From NCBI GenBank assembly GCA_030447925.1, contig JAUJNX010000006.1, positions 19,819 to 83,818 on the forward strand: a stretch of 64,000 nt of DNA, read 5' to 3'. Source of the stretch: Egibacteraceae bacterium. Lineage in GTDB: Bacteria; Actinomycetota; Nitriliruptoria; Euzebyales; Egibacteraceae. Positions within the stretch are counted from its first letter, which is position 1, and each line of letters opens with the position of its first letter. A program made the translations under genes and the position numbers. Below the pieces are notes generated by a model. It searched no databases. It was not told where the DNA came from and saw only the letters and a list, made by a program, of their open reading frames with translations. This document shows, piece after piece, positions 54,172 to 61,626 of this stretch.

Positions 54172-54648
54172 TCAGGCCTCGTCGTCCATGCCCTTGGCCA
54201 GGAGGTAGCCGCGGGCGCGCTCGGCCAGGGGGTAGCGGGCGACGAGGGCCCAGAACTCGGGGCCGTGGCCGGGTTCGACCAGGTGCGCGAGCTCGTGGAC
54301 CACGACGTAGTCCACCACCCAGGCCGGGAAGCCCGCGATGCGGTCGGAGATCCGGACCTCGGCCGTCGCGGGCGTGCAGGACCCCCAGCGGTGCTGCTGG
54401 TTGGCCACCCAGCGGATGTCCGCCGGCGCCGGCAGCCCGTGGCGGGCGGCCAGGTCGTGCGCGCGGGCCGCCAGGTCGACGGCGGCGGAGCGGTCGGCCC
54501 GGTCGAAGCGGCGGCGGAGGCGCTCGACGGCCTGGGCCTCCTCCTCCTCGGACAGCCAGTCCGGGATCCGCACCCGCAGGACGTCACCCACCCGCCGCGC
54601 CTGGACGGTCTTCACCCGCCGCGCGCTGCGCACCACCTCCACCCGCAT
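54172..54648 (-). CDS. YgjP-type (DUF45/M48-like) metallopeptidase
   Basis: A 158-residue zinc-dependent protein: VKTVQARRVGDVLRVRIPDWLS, VANQQHRWGSCTP (family RWGSC mark), VVHELAHLVEPGHGPEFW with the HELAH zinc site and third His, and a helical end. Such YgjP/DUF45 proteins often occur with DNA helicases or alone; substrate unknown. ATG 54648 is 39 bp from the divergent methyltransferase gene. Confidence 0.85.
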   Translation of the reverse strand: MRVEVVRSARRVKTVQARRVGDVLRVRIPDWLSEEEEAQAVERLRRRFDRADRSAAVDLAARAHDLAARHGLPAPADIRWVANQQHRWGSCTPATAEVRISDRIAGFPAWVVDYVVVHELAHLVEPGHGPEFWALVARYPLAERARGYLLAKGMDDEA

Positions 54649-54687
54649 GGCGCGCCACGCTACTGCGCCCGCCGCTATCGTCGTCAC

Positions 54688-55380
54688 ATGGGCCGCAATG
54701 ACCTCGCGCAGTACGACGCGCTGGCGGACCAGTGGTGGCGGCCGGACGGGGAGTTCGCCGCGCTGCACTGGCTGGCGGCGGCGCGCGGGGCACTGGTCCC
54801 CCCGCCGGCCCGCCCGGGCGCCGTGCTGGTCGACGTCGCGTGCGGCGGCGGCCTGATGGCCGGGCGCCTGCCCGACGGCTACCGCCACGTGGGCGTCGAC
54901 CGGGTCGCCGCGGGGCTCGTCCAGGCCCGCGCCCACGGCGTGGAGGTCGTCCAGGGCGACGTCACCGCGCTGCCGTTCGCCGACGCCTGCGCCGACGTCG
55001 TGCTGGCCGGGGAGATCTTCGAGCACGTCGCCGACCTCGAGCGCGCCGTCGCGGAGGTGGCCCGCATCCTGCGCCCGGGCGGGCTGGTCGTGGTCGACAC
55101 GATCAACGCGACCGCCTGGGCCCGGTTCTCGCTGGTGACCGTGGGGGAGCGGATCCCCGGCGGGCCGCCGCTGCACTGCCACGACCCCGCGCTGTTCGTG
55201 CCGCCGGCGGTGCTGCGGGCGCTGTTCGCCCGCCACGGCGTCCCGCTGCGGGTCCGCGGTCTGCGCTTCTCCGTCCGCGACTTCGTGGCGTTCCTGCGGC
55301 GGCGCGACCGCCCCGTGCGGATGCTGCCGACGCGGTCGCTGGCGGCGGTCTACCAGGGTCTCGGGCGAAAGGCTTCCTGA
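54688..55380 (+). CDS. Class I SAM methyltransferase, UbiG-like
   Basis: A 230-residue methyltransferase: LADQWWRPDGEFAALHWL at the N-terminus, SAM motif I VLVDVACGGGLMAGRL, GVDRVAAGL, QGDVTALPFADACADVVLAGEIFEHV, and RILRPGGLVVVDTIN. UbiG-type enzymes O-methylate phenolic rings. Its stop and the ATG of the type III polyketide synthase gene overlap (TGATG), so it is expected to methylate the polyketide product, as the methyltransferase SrsB does in streptomycete phenolic-lipid operons; SrsB is of a different type, so this is analogy. Confidence 0.87.
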   Translation: MGRNDLAQYDALADQWWRPDGEFAALHWLAAARGALVPPPARPGAVLVDVACGGGLMAGRLPDGYRHVGVDRVAAGLVQARAHGVEVVQGDVTALPFADACADVVLAGEIFEHVADLERAVAEVARILRPGGLVVVDTINATAWARFSLVTVGERIPGGPPLHCHDPALFVPPAVLRALFARHGVPLRVRGLRFSVRDFVAFLRRRDRPVRMLPTRSLAAVYQGLGRKAS

Positions 55381-56423
55381 TGAGCGGTGCGGCGATCGTG
55401 GGCGGCGGGGTCGCGGTCCCGGGGGAGGCGTCCCAGGACGACCTCTGGCGGGATGTCTTCTCCGCCCATTACGGCGGCAGCCGTCTCGCGCGGCGGGTGT
55501 TCGAGCTCTCGGGGGTGCGGACCCGCCACCTCGTCACCGACCCCCAGGCCGAGGACCTGTCGACGTGGAGCACGGGCGCGCGCATGCGCCGGTTCATCGC
55601 CGAGGCCGTGCCGCTGGGCAAGGAGGCGCTGACGGGCTGCATGGACGAGGCGGGGCTGGCGCCGGGCGACGTCGGCCAGCTCACCGTGGTGTCGTGCACC
55701 GGCTACGCCACGCCCGGCCTGGACATCCTGCTCGCCCGCGACCTGGGTCTGCCCGCCGACGTCCAGCGCCTGCACATCGGCCACATGGGCTGCTACGCGG
55801 CGCTGCCCGGCCTGGCGACGGCGGGGGACGCCGCGGTCGCCCGGGGGCGCACCTCGCTGCTGCTGTGCCTGGAGCTGTGCAGCCTGCACATCCAGCCGCC
55901 CAGCGACGACCGCGAGCAGATGGTCGCCCACGCCCTGTTCAGCGACGCGGCGGCGGCGGTCGCCGTGGTGCCCGACCGGCCCGGCCTGGAGCTGGTCGAC
56001 GTGGTCGCGCGCACCGACGCCGAGCACGCCGCGCTGATGAGCTGGGACGTGACCGACCTGGGCTTCCGCATGGGCCTGTCCCCGCGGGTGCCCAAGGTGC
56101 TGCGCGAGCACGTCGCCGACGCCGTCGGCGAGCTCCTGGGCCGCCACGGGCTGGCCGTCGGGGACGTGGGCGGCTGGGCGATCCACCCCGGCGGGCCGCA
56201 GATCGTCGAGGTCGCCGCGGAGCGCCTCGGGCTGGGCGAGGACCTGCTCGCGTCGTCGCGCGCGGTGCTGCGCGACCACGGCAACTGCTCGTCGGCGACC
56301 GTCCTGCTGATCCTGCGCCACCTCCAGGCCCACGGCGACCTGCGCCGCGGCGACCACGTCGTCGCGATGGCCTTCGGGCCCGGGCTGACGCTCTACACCG
56401 CGCTGCTGCGCGTCACGCGCTAG
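55380..56423 (+). CDS. Type III polyketide synthase (chalcone/stilbene synthase-like)
   Basis: A 347-residue type III polyketide synthase with the catalytic triad Cys138 (HMGCYAALPGL), His269 (AIHPGGPQIV) and Asn302 (DHGNCSSATV); family loop ELCSLHIQPPS and C-terminal MAFGPGLTL. It would extend an acyl-CoA with malonyl units to an alkylpyrone, alkylresorcinol or similar phenolic lipid. ATG 55380 overlaps the methyltransferase stop. The TAG stop lies in the GCTAGC target site of the IS481 element. No oxygenase follows because the IS element and pknB adjoin. Confidence 0.93.
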   Translation: MSGAAIVGGGVAVPGEASQDDLWRDVFSAHYGGSRLARRVFELSGVRTRHLVTDPQAEDLSTWSTGARMRRFIAEAVPLGKEALTGCMDEAGLAPGDVGQLTVVSCTGYATPGLDILLARDLGLPADVQRLHIGHMGCYAALPGLATAGDAAVARGRTSLLLCLELCSLHIQPPSDDREQMVAHALFSDAAAAVAVVPDRPGLELVDVVARTDAEHAALMSWDVTDLGFRMGLSPRVPKVLREHVADAVGELLGRHGLAVGDVGGWAIHPGGPQIVEVAAERLGLGEDLLASSRAVLRDHGNCSSATVLLILRHLQAHGDLRRGDHVVAMAFGPGLTLYTALLRVTR

Positions 56424-56424
56424 C
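56419..56424. repeat. Left target-site duplication GCTAGC
   Basis: GCTAGC at 56419-56424 is repeated at 57459-57464, flanking the IS element directly. It fits the NCTAGN target and 6-bp duplication known for IS481. It contains the stop codon of the polyketide synthase gene. Confidence 0.85.
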
Positions 56425-56444
56425 TGTAGTTCCTCGGGAGATTG
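56425..56444 (+). repeat. Left terminal inverted repeat of the IS481-family element
   Basis: TGTAGTTCCTCGGGAGATTG; pairs with the right end at 16 of 20 positions. Starts with TGT as in IS481 elements. Confidence 0.85.
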
Positions 56445-56503
56445 CAGACGAGGTGAGAGCCTCCCGCCTGGTTCTTCTCACGGTTCCGGGCAAGGAGGCT
56501 CTC

Positions 56504-57463
56504 GTGGCGCATCGTAGTCACCCGCGTGCGGTGTTGACCGTGGCTGCCCGCAGGTTGTTGGTGGACAGGGTCCGCCGGCAGGGCTGGGCACCTGCGGTAG
56601 CGGCCGAGGCGCTGGGCTGTTCGCGGGCGACGGCATACAAGTGGCTGGCCCGCTACGACGCCGAGGGCGACGCCGGGTTGGCCGACCGCTCGTGCCGGCC
56701 GCACCACAGCCCCGGGCGGCTGTCGCCACAGCGGGAGCAGGCGATCCTTGACCGGCGCGCCGCGACGCTGGAAGGGCCCCACCGGATCGGCTGGGCGTTG
56801 GGCGAAGCCCGCTCCACGGTGCACCGGGTACTACGCCGTCACGGCATGCCGCGGCTGGCCGACATCGACCGGCCCACCCGCACGGTAGTGCGCTACCAGC
56901 GCGACAGCCCCGGCGAGCTGGTCCACGTCGACGTCAAAAAGCAAGGGCGTATCCCTGATGGCGGCGGCTGGCAGGCGCTGGGCCGCCAGGTCGGCCGCCG
57001 CAACCGCAGCGGCGTCGGATTTGACTACCTGCACAGCGCGGTGGACGACCACAGCCGCGTCGCCTACATCGAGGCGCACCCCGACGAGCGCAAAGACACC
57101 GCCGCCGGGTTCTTCGCCCGGGCGATCGCCTGGTTCGCCGCCCATGGCATCACCGTCCAGCAGGTCATGACCGACAACGCCATGGCCTACCGCTCGGCGG
57201 CCGTCGCCGGCGTCCTGACCGCCCACGACGTCCAGCACCTGCGCACCCGCGCCTACCGCCCCCAGACCAACGGCAAGGTCGAGCGGCTCAACCTCACCCT
57301 CAAGCACGAATGGGCCTACGCCACCGCCTACACCAGCAACCAGGACCGCCTCGACGACCTGGACCGCTGGCTGCACCACTACAACTGGCACCGACCCCAC
57401 ATGGCCCACCAAGGAGGCACACCCATGTCAGCCGTCAACAACCTCCCGGCGAAGCACAGCTAG
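56504..57463 (+). CDS. IS481-family transposase
   Basis: A 319-residue DDE transposase. Residues 1-65 have a helix-turn-helix (AAEALGCSRATAYKWLARYD), then a second LQ-type HTH and the integrase catalytic core: first Asp in ELVHVDVKK, FDYLHSAVDDHSRVAYIE, second Asp in VMTDNAMAYRS, Glu in QTNGKVERLNLTLKHEW, and a C-terminal PHMAHQGGTPMSAV. GTG 56504 follows AAGGAGG. Its stop codon TAG (57461-57463) lies beyond the IS end, in the duplicated target site. Confidence 0.92.
   Translation: MAHRSHPRAVLTVAARRLLVDRVRRQGWAPAVAAEALGCSRATAYKWLARYDAEGDAGLADRSCRPHHSPGRLSPQREQAILDRRAATLEGPHRIGWALGEARSTVHRVLRRHGMPRLADIDRPTRTVVRYQRDSPGELVHVDVKKQGRIPDGGGWQALGRQVGRRNRSGVGFDYLHSAVDDHSRVAYIEAHPDERKDTAAGFFARAIAWFAAHGITVQQVMTDNAMAYRSAAVAGVLTAHDVQHLRTRAYRPQTNGKVERLNLTLKHEWAYATAYTSNQDRLDDLDRWLHHYNWHRPHMAHQGGTPMSAVNNLPAKHS
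57439..57458 (-). repeat. Right terminal inverted repeat of the IS481-family element
   Basis: Complement reads TGTGCTTCGCCGGGAGGTTG. It overlaps the last codons of the transposase gene. Confidence 0.85.
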
Positions 57464-57464
57464 C
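57459..57464. repeat. Right target-site duplication GCTAGC
   Basis: Second copy of the 6-bp target. It provides the transposase stop (TAG, plus strand) and the pknB stop (TAG, minus strand). Confidence 0.85.
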
Positions 57465-59520
57465 GATCCTGGATCGGGACGACCACGATGCCCGTCGCCG
57501 CGCCCTCCCCGGTGCCGGGGGGCAGCCCCTCCTCGACCGGGTCGTAGGTGAGGACCTCGACGAGGGTGCCGCGCGGGACTTCGTCGCCCGGCGCGGGGCT
57601 CTGGTTCTCCACGCGCCCGAAGTCGCCCCGGCGGAACGGGCCGATCTGGGGGCGGGCGCTGCGGAACACCTGGACCTCCAGCCCCAGCGCACGGAGCTGC
57701 TCCACCGCGGGGTCCAGCTCCTGGCCGCGCAGGTCGGGCACGACCAGGGTCGCGGCGCCGCGCGACACGACCAGCTGGATCGCGCTGCCCTTGGGCACCA
57801 CCGTGCCCGGGGGGACCGCCTGGGTGACGACCCGCCCGGCCTCCGGCTGGGCGTCGCTGAACTCCTCGCGCACGTCGACGCGCAGCTGGGCCGCGGCCAG
57901 CAGCGCCTCCGCCTCCGCCCGCTCACGCCCCGCGACGTCGGGGACGGTGACGGGCTGGACGCCCCGGGACAGCGTCAGCGTGATCTCCGAGCCCTGCGCG
58001 ACCGGCTCGCGCGCCGGCGGGGTTTGGCGCTGGACGCGGTCCTGGGGGACGGTGTCGGACCAGTCCTGCTCGACCGCCGCGACCTTCAGCAGGAACGGCT
58101 CGCCCTCCAGGCGCCGCCGGGCCTCATCCTCGGTGAGGCCGAGGACCTCGGGCATGGTCACGATCTCGGGCCCCAGGGAGCGGGTGACGACGACCTCCTC
58201 GCCGCGGCGCAGGCGGCGGCCCGGCACCGGGTCGATGGCCAGGACGGCGCCCGCGGCGATGTCCAGGTCGTGGGCGGGTTCGCCCTCGACGACGACGAGG
58301 CCCAGCCGCTCGATCTCGGCCTGCGCCTCGGCGATCGGGCGGCCGACCACGGCGGGCACCGTGCGGACCGGGCGCAGGACCGTGTCGGTCAGCAGCCAGC
58401 CGCCCGCGCCCAGCAGCGCGAGCAGCAGCACGGAGCCCAGCACCCGACCGATGACACGACCGGCGCGGCGGGGGGGCCGCGGGGCGGCCGACGCCGCGCG
58501 CCCGCGCCGGACGCGGCGGGGCAGCACCTCGGGCTGGCCGGAGACCAGGGCGACGGGCGCGCCGCCCTCGGGATCCAGGAGCCGGGTGCCGTCCATGGGC
58601 TCGGGCGGCGCGACCGGCGCGAGCCGCGCCCGGCCCTGCGGCACCGCCCGCGCCAGCGCGTCGGCGAGCTCGGCCAGGTCGGGGTAACGCTGCGCCGGGT
58701 CCATCGCGGTGGCGCGCGCGACGACCGCGTCGATCGCGGGGTCCAGGTCCGGGCGCAGGCTACTGGGCGGCGGGATCGGGTCGCGCGCGTGGCGCAGCGC
58801 GACCGCCATCGGCGAGTCCGCCGGCAGCGGCTTGGAGCCGGTCAGCAGCTCGAAGATGACGACGCCCAGCGCGTACTGGTCGCTGGCGGGCGACGCGTCG
58901 AAACCGTCGACGAGCTCCGGCGCCAGGTAGTGGACGCTGCCGACCAGCACGCCGCTCTGGGTGAACCCGCTGGCGGCCAGCACCCGCGCGATCCCGAAGT
59001 CGGCCACCTTGACCGTGCCGTCGGCGTCGACCAGCACGTTGGCGGGCTTCACGTCGCGGTGGATGACCCCGGCGGCGTGGGCGCGGGTCAGCGCCGCGCA
59101 CATGGCCTCGACCGCGCCGAGCACCTCGCGGGGGGACAGCGGGCCGCGCTGGTGGAGCACGTCGCGCAGCGACGACCCGTGGACGTACTCCATGACGATG
59201 AACGGCAGGTCCGCGACGCCCTGGTCGTAGACGTTGACGATGTTGGGGTGCACGAGCGCCGCGGCGTTGCGGGCCTCCGTGCCGAAGCGCTCCAGCAGCG
59301 TCGGGTCGTCGGCGAGGTGGGCGTGCAGGACCTTCACCGCGACGTCGCGGTCCAGCCGCTCGTCGCGGGCGCGGAAGATGGTCGCCATCCCGCCCGCCGC
59401 GACCCGCCCCCGCAGGCGGTACCGGGAGGCGAGGACGGACCCGACCGCGATGCGCGGGAGGTCGGCCGGGGCCTCGATCAGGTCCACGGTCGCGCGGCCG
59501 TGCGCGGACGAGCTCTCCAC
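57460..59520 (-). CDS. pknB: Membrane serine/threonine kinase with PASTA domains
   Basis: A 686-residue PknB-type kinase. The kinase domain runs from about residue 30 to 290: RVAAGGMATIFRARDERL, catalytic loop GVIHRDVKPANVLVDADG (His154, Asp156), VADFGIARVL, and activation loop with GSVHYLAPELVDG. A proline-rich linker and one membrane helix (VIGRVLGSVLLLALLGAGG, near residue 375) lead to four extracellular PASTA domains beginning TVPAVVGRPI, TMPEVLGLTE, TVPDVAGRER and VVPDLRGQEL. PASTA kinases sense peptidoglycan fragments and control growth and division. The GTG at 59520 is the best start, though an earlier GTG at 59571 is possible. Stop lies in the IS target duplication. Confidence 0.93.
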   Translation of the reverse strand: MESSSAHGRATVDLIEAPADLPRIAVGSVLASRYRLRGRVAAGGMATIFRARDERLDRDVAVKVLHAHLADDPTLLERFGTEARNAAALVHPNIVNVYDQGVADLPFIVMEYVHGSSLRDVLHQRGPLSPREVLGAVEAMCAALTRAHAAGVIHRDVKPANVLVDADGTVKVADFGIARVLAASGFTQSGVLVGSVHYLAPELVDGFDASPASDQYALGVVIFELLTGSKPLPADSPMAVALRHARDPIPPPSSLRPDLDPAIDAVVARATAMDPAQRYPDLAELADALARAVPQGRARLAPVAPPEPMDGTRLLDPEGGAPVALVSGQPEVLPRRVRRGRAASAAPRPPRRAGRVIGRVLGSVLLLALLGAGGWLLTDTVLRPVRTVPAVVGRPIAEAQAEIERLGLVVVEGEPAHDLDIAAGAVLAIDPVPGRRLRRGEEVVVTRSLGPEIVTMPEVLGLTEDEARRRLEGEPFLLKVAAVEQDWSDTVPQDRVQRQTPPAREPVAQGSEITLTLSRGVQPVTVPDVAGRERAEAEALLAAAQLRVDVREEFSDAQPEAGRVVTQAVPPGTVVPKGSAIQLVVSRGAATLVVPDLRGQELDPAVEQLRALGLEVQVFRSARPQIGPFRRGDFGRVENQSPAPGDEVPRGTLVEVLTYDPVEEGLPPGTGEGAATGIVVVPIQDR

Positions 59521-59588
59521 CGCGATGAGTCTATTGGCTGGACGGCCGGGTCCGTGGCTCCGTTGGTCCACCCCGTTATCCTCGCGCG

Positions 59589-59933
59589 ATGGTGCTGGAT
59601 GGCGAGGCGTTCCACGACGAGCTCACCGCGCTGGGCTTCACGCCCGTGCAGCGCGACCGGAGGGGCACGGTGCAGTACGCGCGACGGCCGAACCGGTTCC
59701 TCACGGAGTGGCTGCACGACGACGGCGAGGAGGCGCTGTTCACGTGGGAGTTCGACCTCGGCGAGTTCTGCGAGTCCGTGGGCTGGCAGATCGGCGCGGC
59801 GGAGACCAGCTTCCAGATCCTGTATCCGCAGTACGACGTGCGCATCGCCCGTCAGGTGGACGCGGTCGCCCAGGAGGTCCAGCGCCTCGAGCGGCAGCTG
59901 AACGGGCTGGACCTCGCCGACCCCGCCCTGTGA
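59589..59933 (+). CDS. Conserved-looking hypothetical protein
   Basis: A 114-residue acidic protein of mixed alpha/beta pattern (GFTPVQRDRRGTVQYARRPN, LFTWEFDLGEFCESVGWQIG, then a C-terminal helix AQEVQRLERQLNGL). Not recognised. It has no membrane segment and no signal. It is divergent from pknB, only 68 bp away, and could be a small partner of the kinase pathway, but that is only position. Confidence 0.6.
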   Translation: MVLDGEAFHDELTALGFTPVQRDRRGTVQYARRPNRFLTEWLHDDGEEALFTWEFDLGEFCESVGWQIGAAETSFQILYPQYDVRIARQVDAVAQEVQRLERQLNGLDLADPAL

Positions 59934-59946
59934 GCGCGGGGCGGCG

Positions 59947-60117
59947 CTAGGAGAAGACGTTGGACAGGAAGGTCACGAGCGACGAGAGCAGTCGTCCGAG
60001 CAGGTCAGCGGCGACCTCGAATGCTGCCTGGATCGTGTCCCCGGCCTCCCCTGGACTGGCCAGCAGGAAGTAGAGCAAGAAGCCGATGACGAACAGGCTG
60101 AGCAGGCGCTGCCCCAC
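59947..60117 (-). CDS. Small single-helix membrane protein
   Basis: A 56-residue protein: one membrane helix (LLSLFVIGFLLYFLLA) followed by a helical tail (AAFEVAADLLGRLLSSLVTFL). GTG 60117 is supported by CCGGAGGA seven bases upstream, and a consensus-like promoter lies at 60179-60207. The longer reading to 60252 has no such signals. Function unknown; the tail resembles an amphipathic helix that could lie along the membrane. Confidence 0.6.
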   Translation of the reverse strand: MGQRLLSLFVIGFLLYFLLASPGEAGDTIQAAFEVAADLLGRLLSSLVTFLSNVFS

Positions 60118-60178
60118 AACCACGTCCTCCGGATAGAGCGGCGAGGTTCCTGCCGCGGATCTGCGCAGTACGTCCGAA

Positions 60179-60207
60179 ATTATGTCAAAAGCACGGCGTC
60201 CCGTCAA
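60179..60207 (-). promoter_or_regulatory. Strong predicted promoter on the minus strand
   Basis: On the minus strand TTGACG (60207-60202) and CATAAT (60184-60179) are 17 bp apart, close to the ideal sigma-70 spacing and sequence, in an AT-rich patch. It would give a leader of about 55 nt to the small membrane protein gene at 60117. Confidence 0.65.
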
Positions 60208-60285
60208 CCGATGTCGCGCACTGTACGTCCAATCACCCTTCGTGCGGTCCATCTACCCCGAACCCCCGGCCGGTAGCATGGGGGG

Positions 60286-60591
60286 ATGACAGGGGACGCA
60301 CCGGACCGGCGCGCGGAGCCCGGCCCCCTCGCGCTGGCGGGGTGGTTCCGCACCGCCGCGGGTGTCCTGGCGGTCCTGGCCCTGGTCGCCGTGGTCGTCG
60401 ACGGGGTGGTCAACGGGCTGTCGTTCGGGCTGATGGTGCGCTGGATCGGCCTGCTGGTCGCCGCGCTCGTGCTGCTGGCCGGCGTCGCCGCCGCGGTCTC
60501 GGCCGTGCGCGGGGCGGCCGCCGCGGGCCGCAGGGGCGACTCGCTGTCGGAGGGCGACGTCGGCCTGCTGCCCCCGCGCCGGCGCGACTGA
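60286..60591 (+). CDS. Small two-helix membrane protein
   Basis: A 101-residue protein with two hydrophobic segments (AAGVLAVLALVAVVVDGVV and WIGLLVAALVLLAGVAAAV), a charged N-terminus and a disordered basic tail. ATG 60286 lies after GGGGGG; divergent from the preceding small gene. Family not recognised. Confidence 0.65.
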   Translation: MTGDAPDRRAEPGPLALAGWFRTAAGVLAVLALVAVVVDGVVNGLSFGLMVRWIGLLVAALVLLAGVAAAVSAVRGAAAAGRRGDSLSEGDVGLLPPRRRD

Positions 60592-60627
60592 CCCAGGCCC
60601 GCAGGCCCGCCGTCCGCAGGCCCGCCG

Positions 60628-61575
60628 TCAGGCGCGGGTCAGGTCCCCGGCCATGCGCGCCATGTCGTCGGCCAGGAGCGGGCCGTCCATGCGCTCGGTG
60701 ATCGTGCCGGACCCGTCGACCGCGAAGACCCACGGCTCGGTCGGCAGGCGCCAGTCGGCGACCGCCTGACCCACCTGCTGGCCGCTCAGGGCCGCCTCGC
60801 TCGGGTAGATCTCCACGTGCACGAAGGCGAGGTCGCCCCAGTCGCGCGACGTCCGGACCGACTCGAGGTTGGCCATCGCCGGGGTGCAGACCGCGGTCTG
60901 GCAGTAGGCGGGCGTGGCGAACAGCACGATCGCCGGGCGGCCCGCGGCCAGCACCGCGTCGAGGCTGTCGGTGTGCATGCCGCAGGCGGGGTCCCCGGTG
61001 CAGATGCGCTCATAGCCCAGCGGGTCGGCCTCGGTCGGGGTGGCGGTGGCGACCGCGGGCGTGCCCGGCGCGGGCGCCTCGGCCTGCTCCGGGTCGGTGA
61101 CCTCGATCGCGGCCACGCCGTAGCGGTCGCCGGAGACGGCGACCAGCTCGCGGAAGCCGGGCTCGGGCAGGGGCACCAGCACCTGGTGGACGCCGAGGCC
61201 CGCGCCCTCGGCGATCTCGGGGAAGTAGGTGGTGGGGTGCGGGCCGCTCTCCAGGTCGCCCTCGAGGCCGCGCACCCAGACCGTGACCGCGTCGTCGGTG
61301 ATCGGGGTCTGGTCGTTCTCGGTGACGACGAGGTTGAGGCGCGCGTTGCCGCCGGCCAGCGTCTCGTAGCTGGCGTTCTGCACGCTGAACGACGGGTCAC
61401 CGGTGGGCAGCCCCCGCGCCTCCGACGGGCGCGCGTCGATCCCCGGCGCGGCGGCGGGCACGCGCGTCTCGCTGCTGCACGCGCCGAGCAGGGCCCCCGC
61501 CCCGGCGGTCCCGGCGGCGAGGCCCAGCCCGCGCAGGACCGAGCGGCGTGACAGGGCGGGGGTGGCAGGACGCAT
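60628..61575 (-). CDS. Tat-exported lipoprotein with thioredoxin-like domain
   Basis: A 315-residue lipoprotein: twin-arginine signal SRRSVLRGLGLAAG followed by the lipobox LLGACSS (cysteine at about residue 33). The middle part (about 50-180) is an Ig-like or copper-resistance-type domain (NLVVTENDQTPITD, VWVRGLEGDL). The C-terminal domain is thioredoxin-like: PAIVLFATPAYCQTAVCTP with CxxxxC instead of CxxC, and a short motif TEPWVFAVDGSGTI. The cysteines are spaced more widely than in TlpA, so classical disulfide exchange is uncertain. Tat export suggests folding, perhaps with a bound metal, before export. Confidence 0.72.
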   Translation of the reverse strand: MRPATPALSRRSVLRGLGLAAGTAGAGALLGACSSETRVPAAAPGIDARPSEARGLPTGDPSFSVQNASYETLAGGNARLNLVVTENDQTPITDDAVTVWVRGLEGDLESGPHPTTYFPEIAEGAGLGVHQVLVPLPEPGFRELVAVSGDRYGVAAIEVTDPEQAEAPAPGTPAVATATPTEADPLGYERICTGDPACGMHTDSLDAVLAAGRPAIVLFATPAYCQTAVCTPAMANLESVRTSRDWGDLAFVHVEIYPSEAALSGQQVGQAVADWRLPTEPWVFAVDGSGTITERMDGPLLADDMARMAGDLTRA

Positions 61576-61626
61576 TCCCCCAATCTATCGGCGGCTCCCG
61601 AGCGCACCGGCTGGCAGACTTCCCCC

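Larger units (their letters stand above)
56425..57458 (+). mobile_element. IS481-family insertion sequence
   Basis: A 1034-bp element bounded by imperfect inverted repeats (left TGTAGTTCCTCGGGAGATTG, right complement TGTGCTTCGCCGGGAGGTTG, 16 of 20 matching) and by a 6-bp GCTAGC duplication. It encodes one DDE transposase. The copy looks intact. It entered precisely at the CTAG shared by the stop codons of the convergent PKS and pknB genes, and both stops survive because the duplication recreates CTAG on each side. Confidence 0.92.

Noticed and set aside
57464..57481. GATCCTGGATCGGGAC at the end of pknB as a third palindromic repeat copy
   Set aside because: It lacks the GTCGAC centre and both AGGA hairpins; the similarity is short and likely chance.
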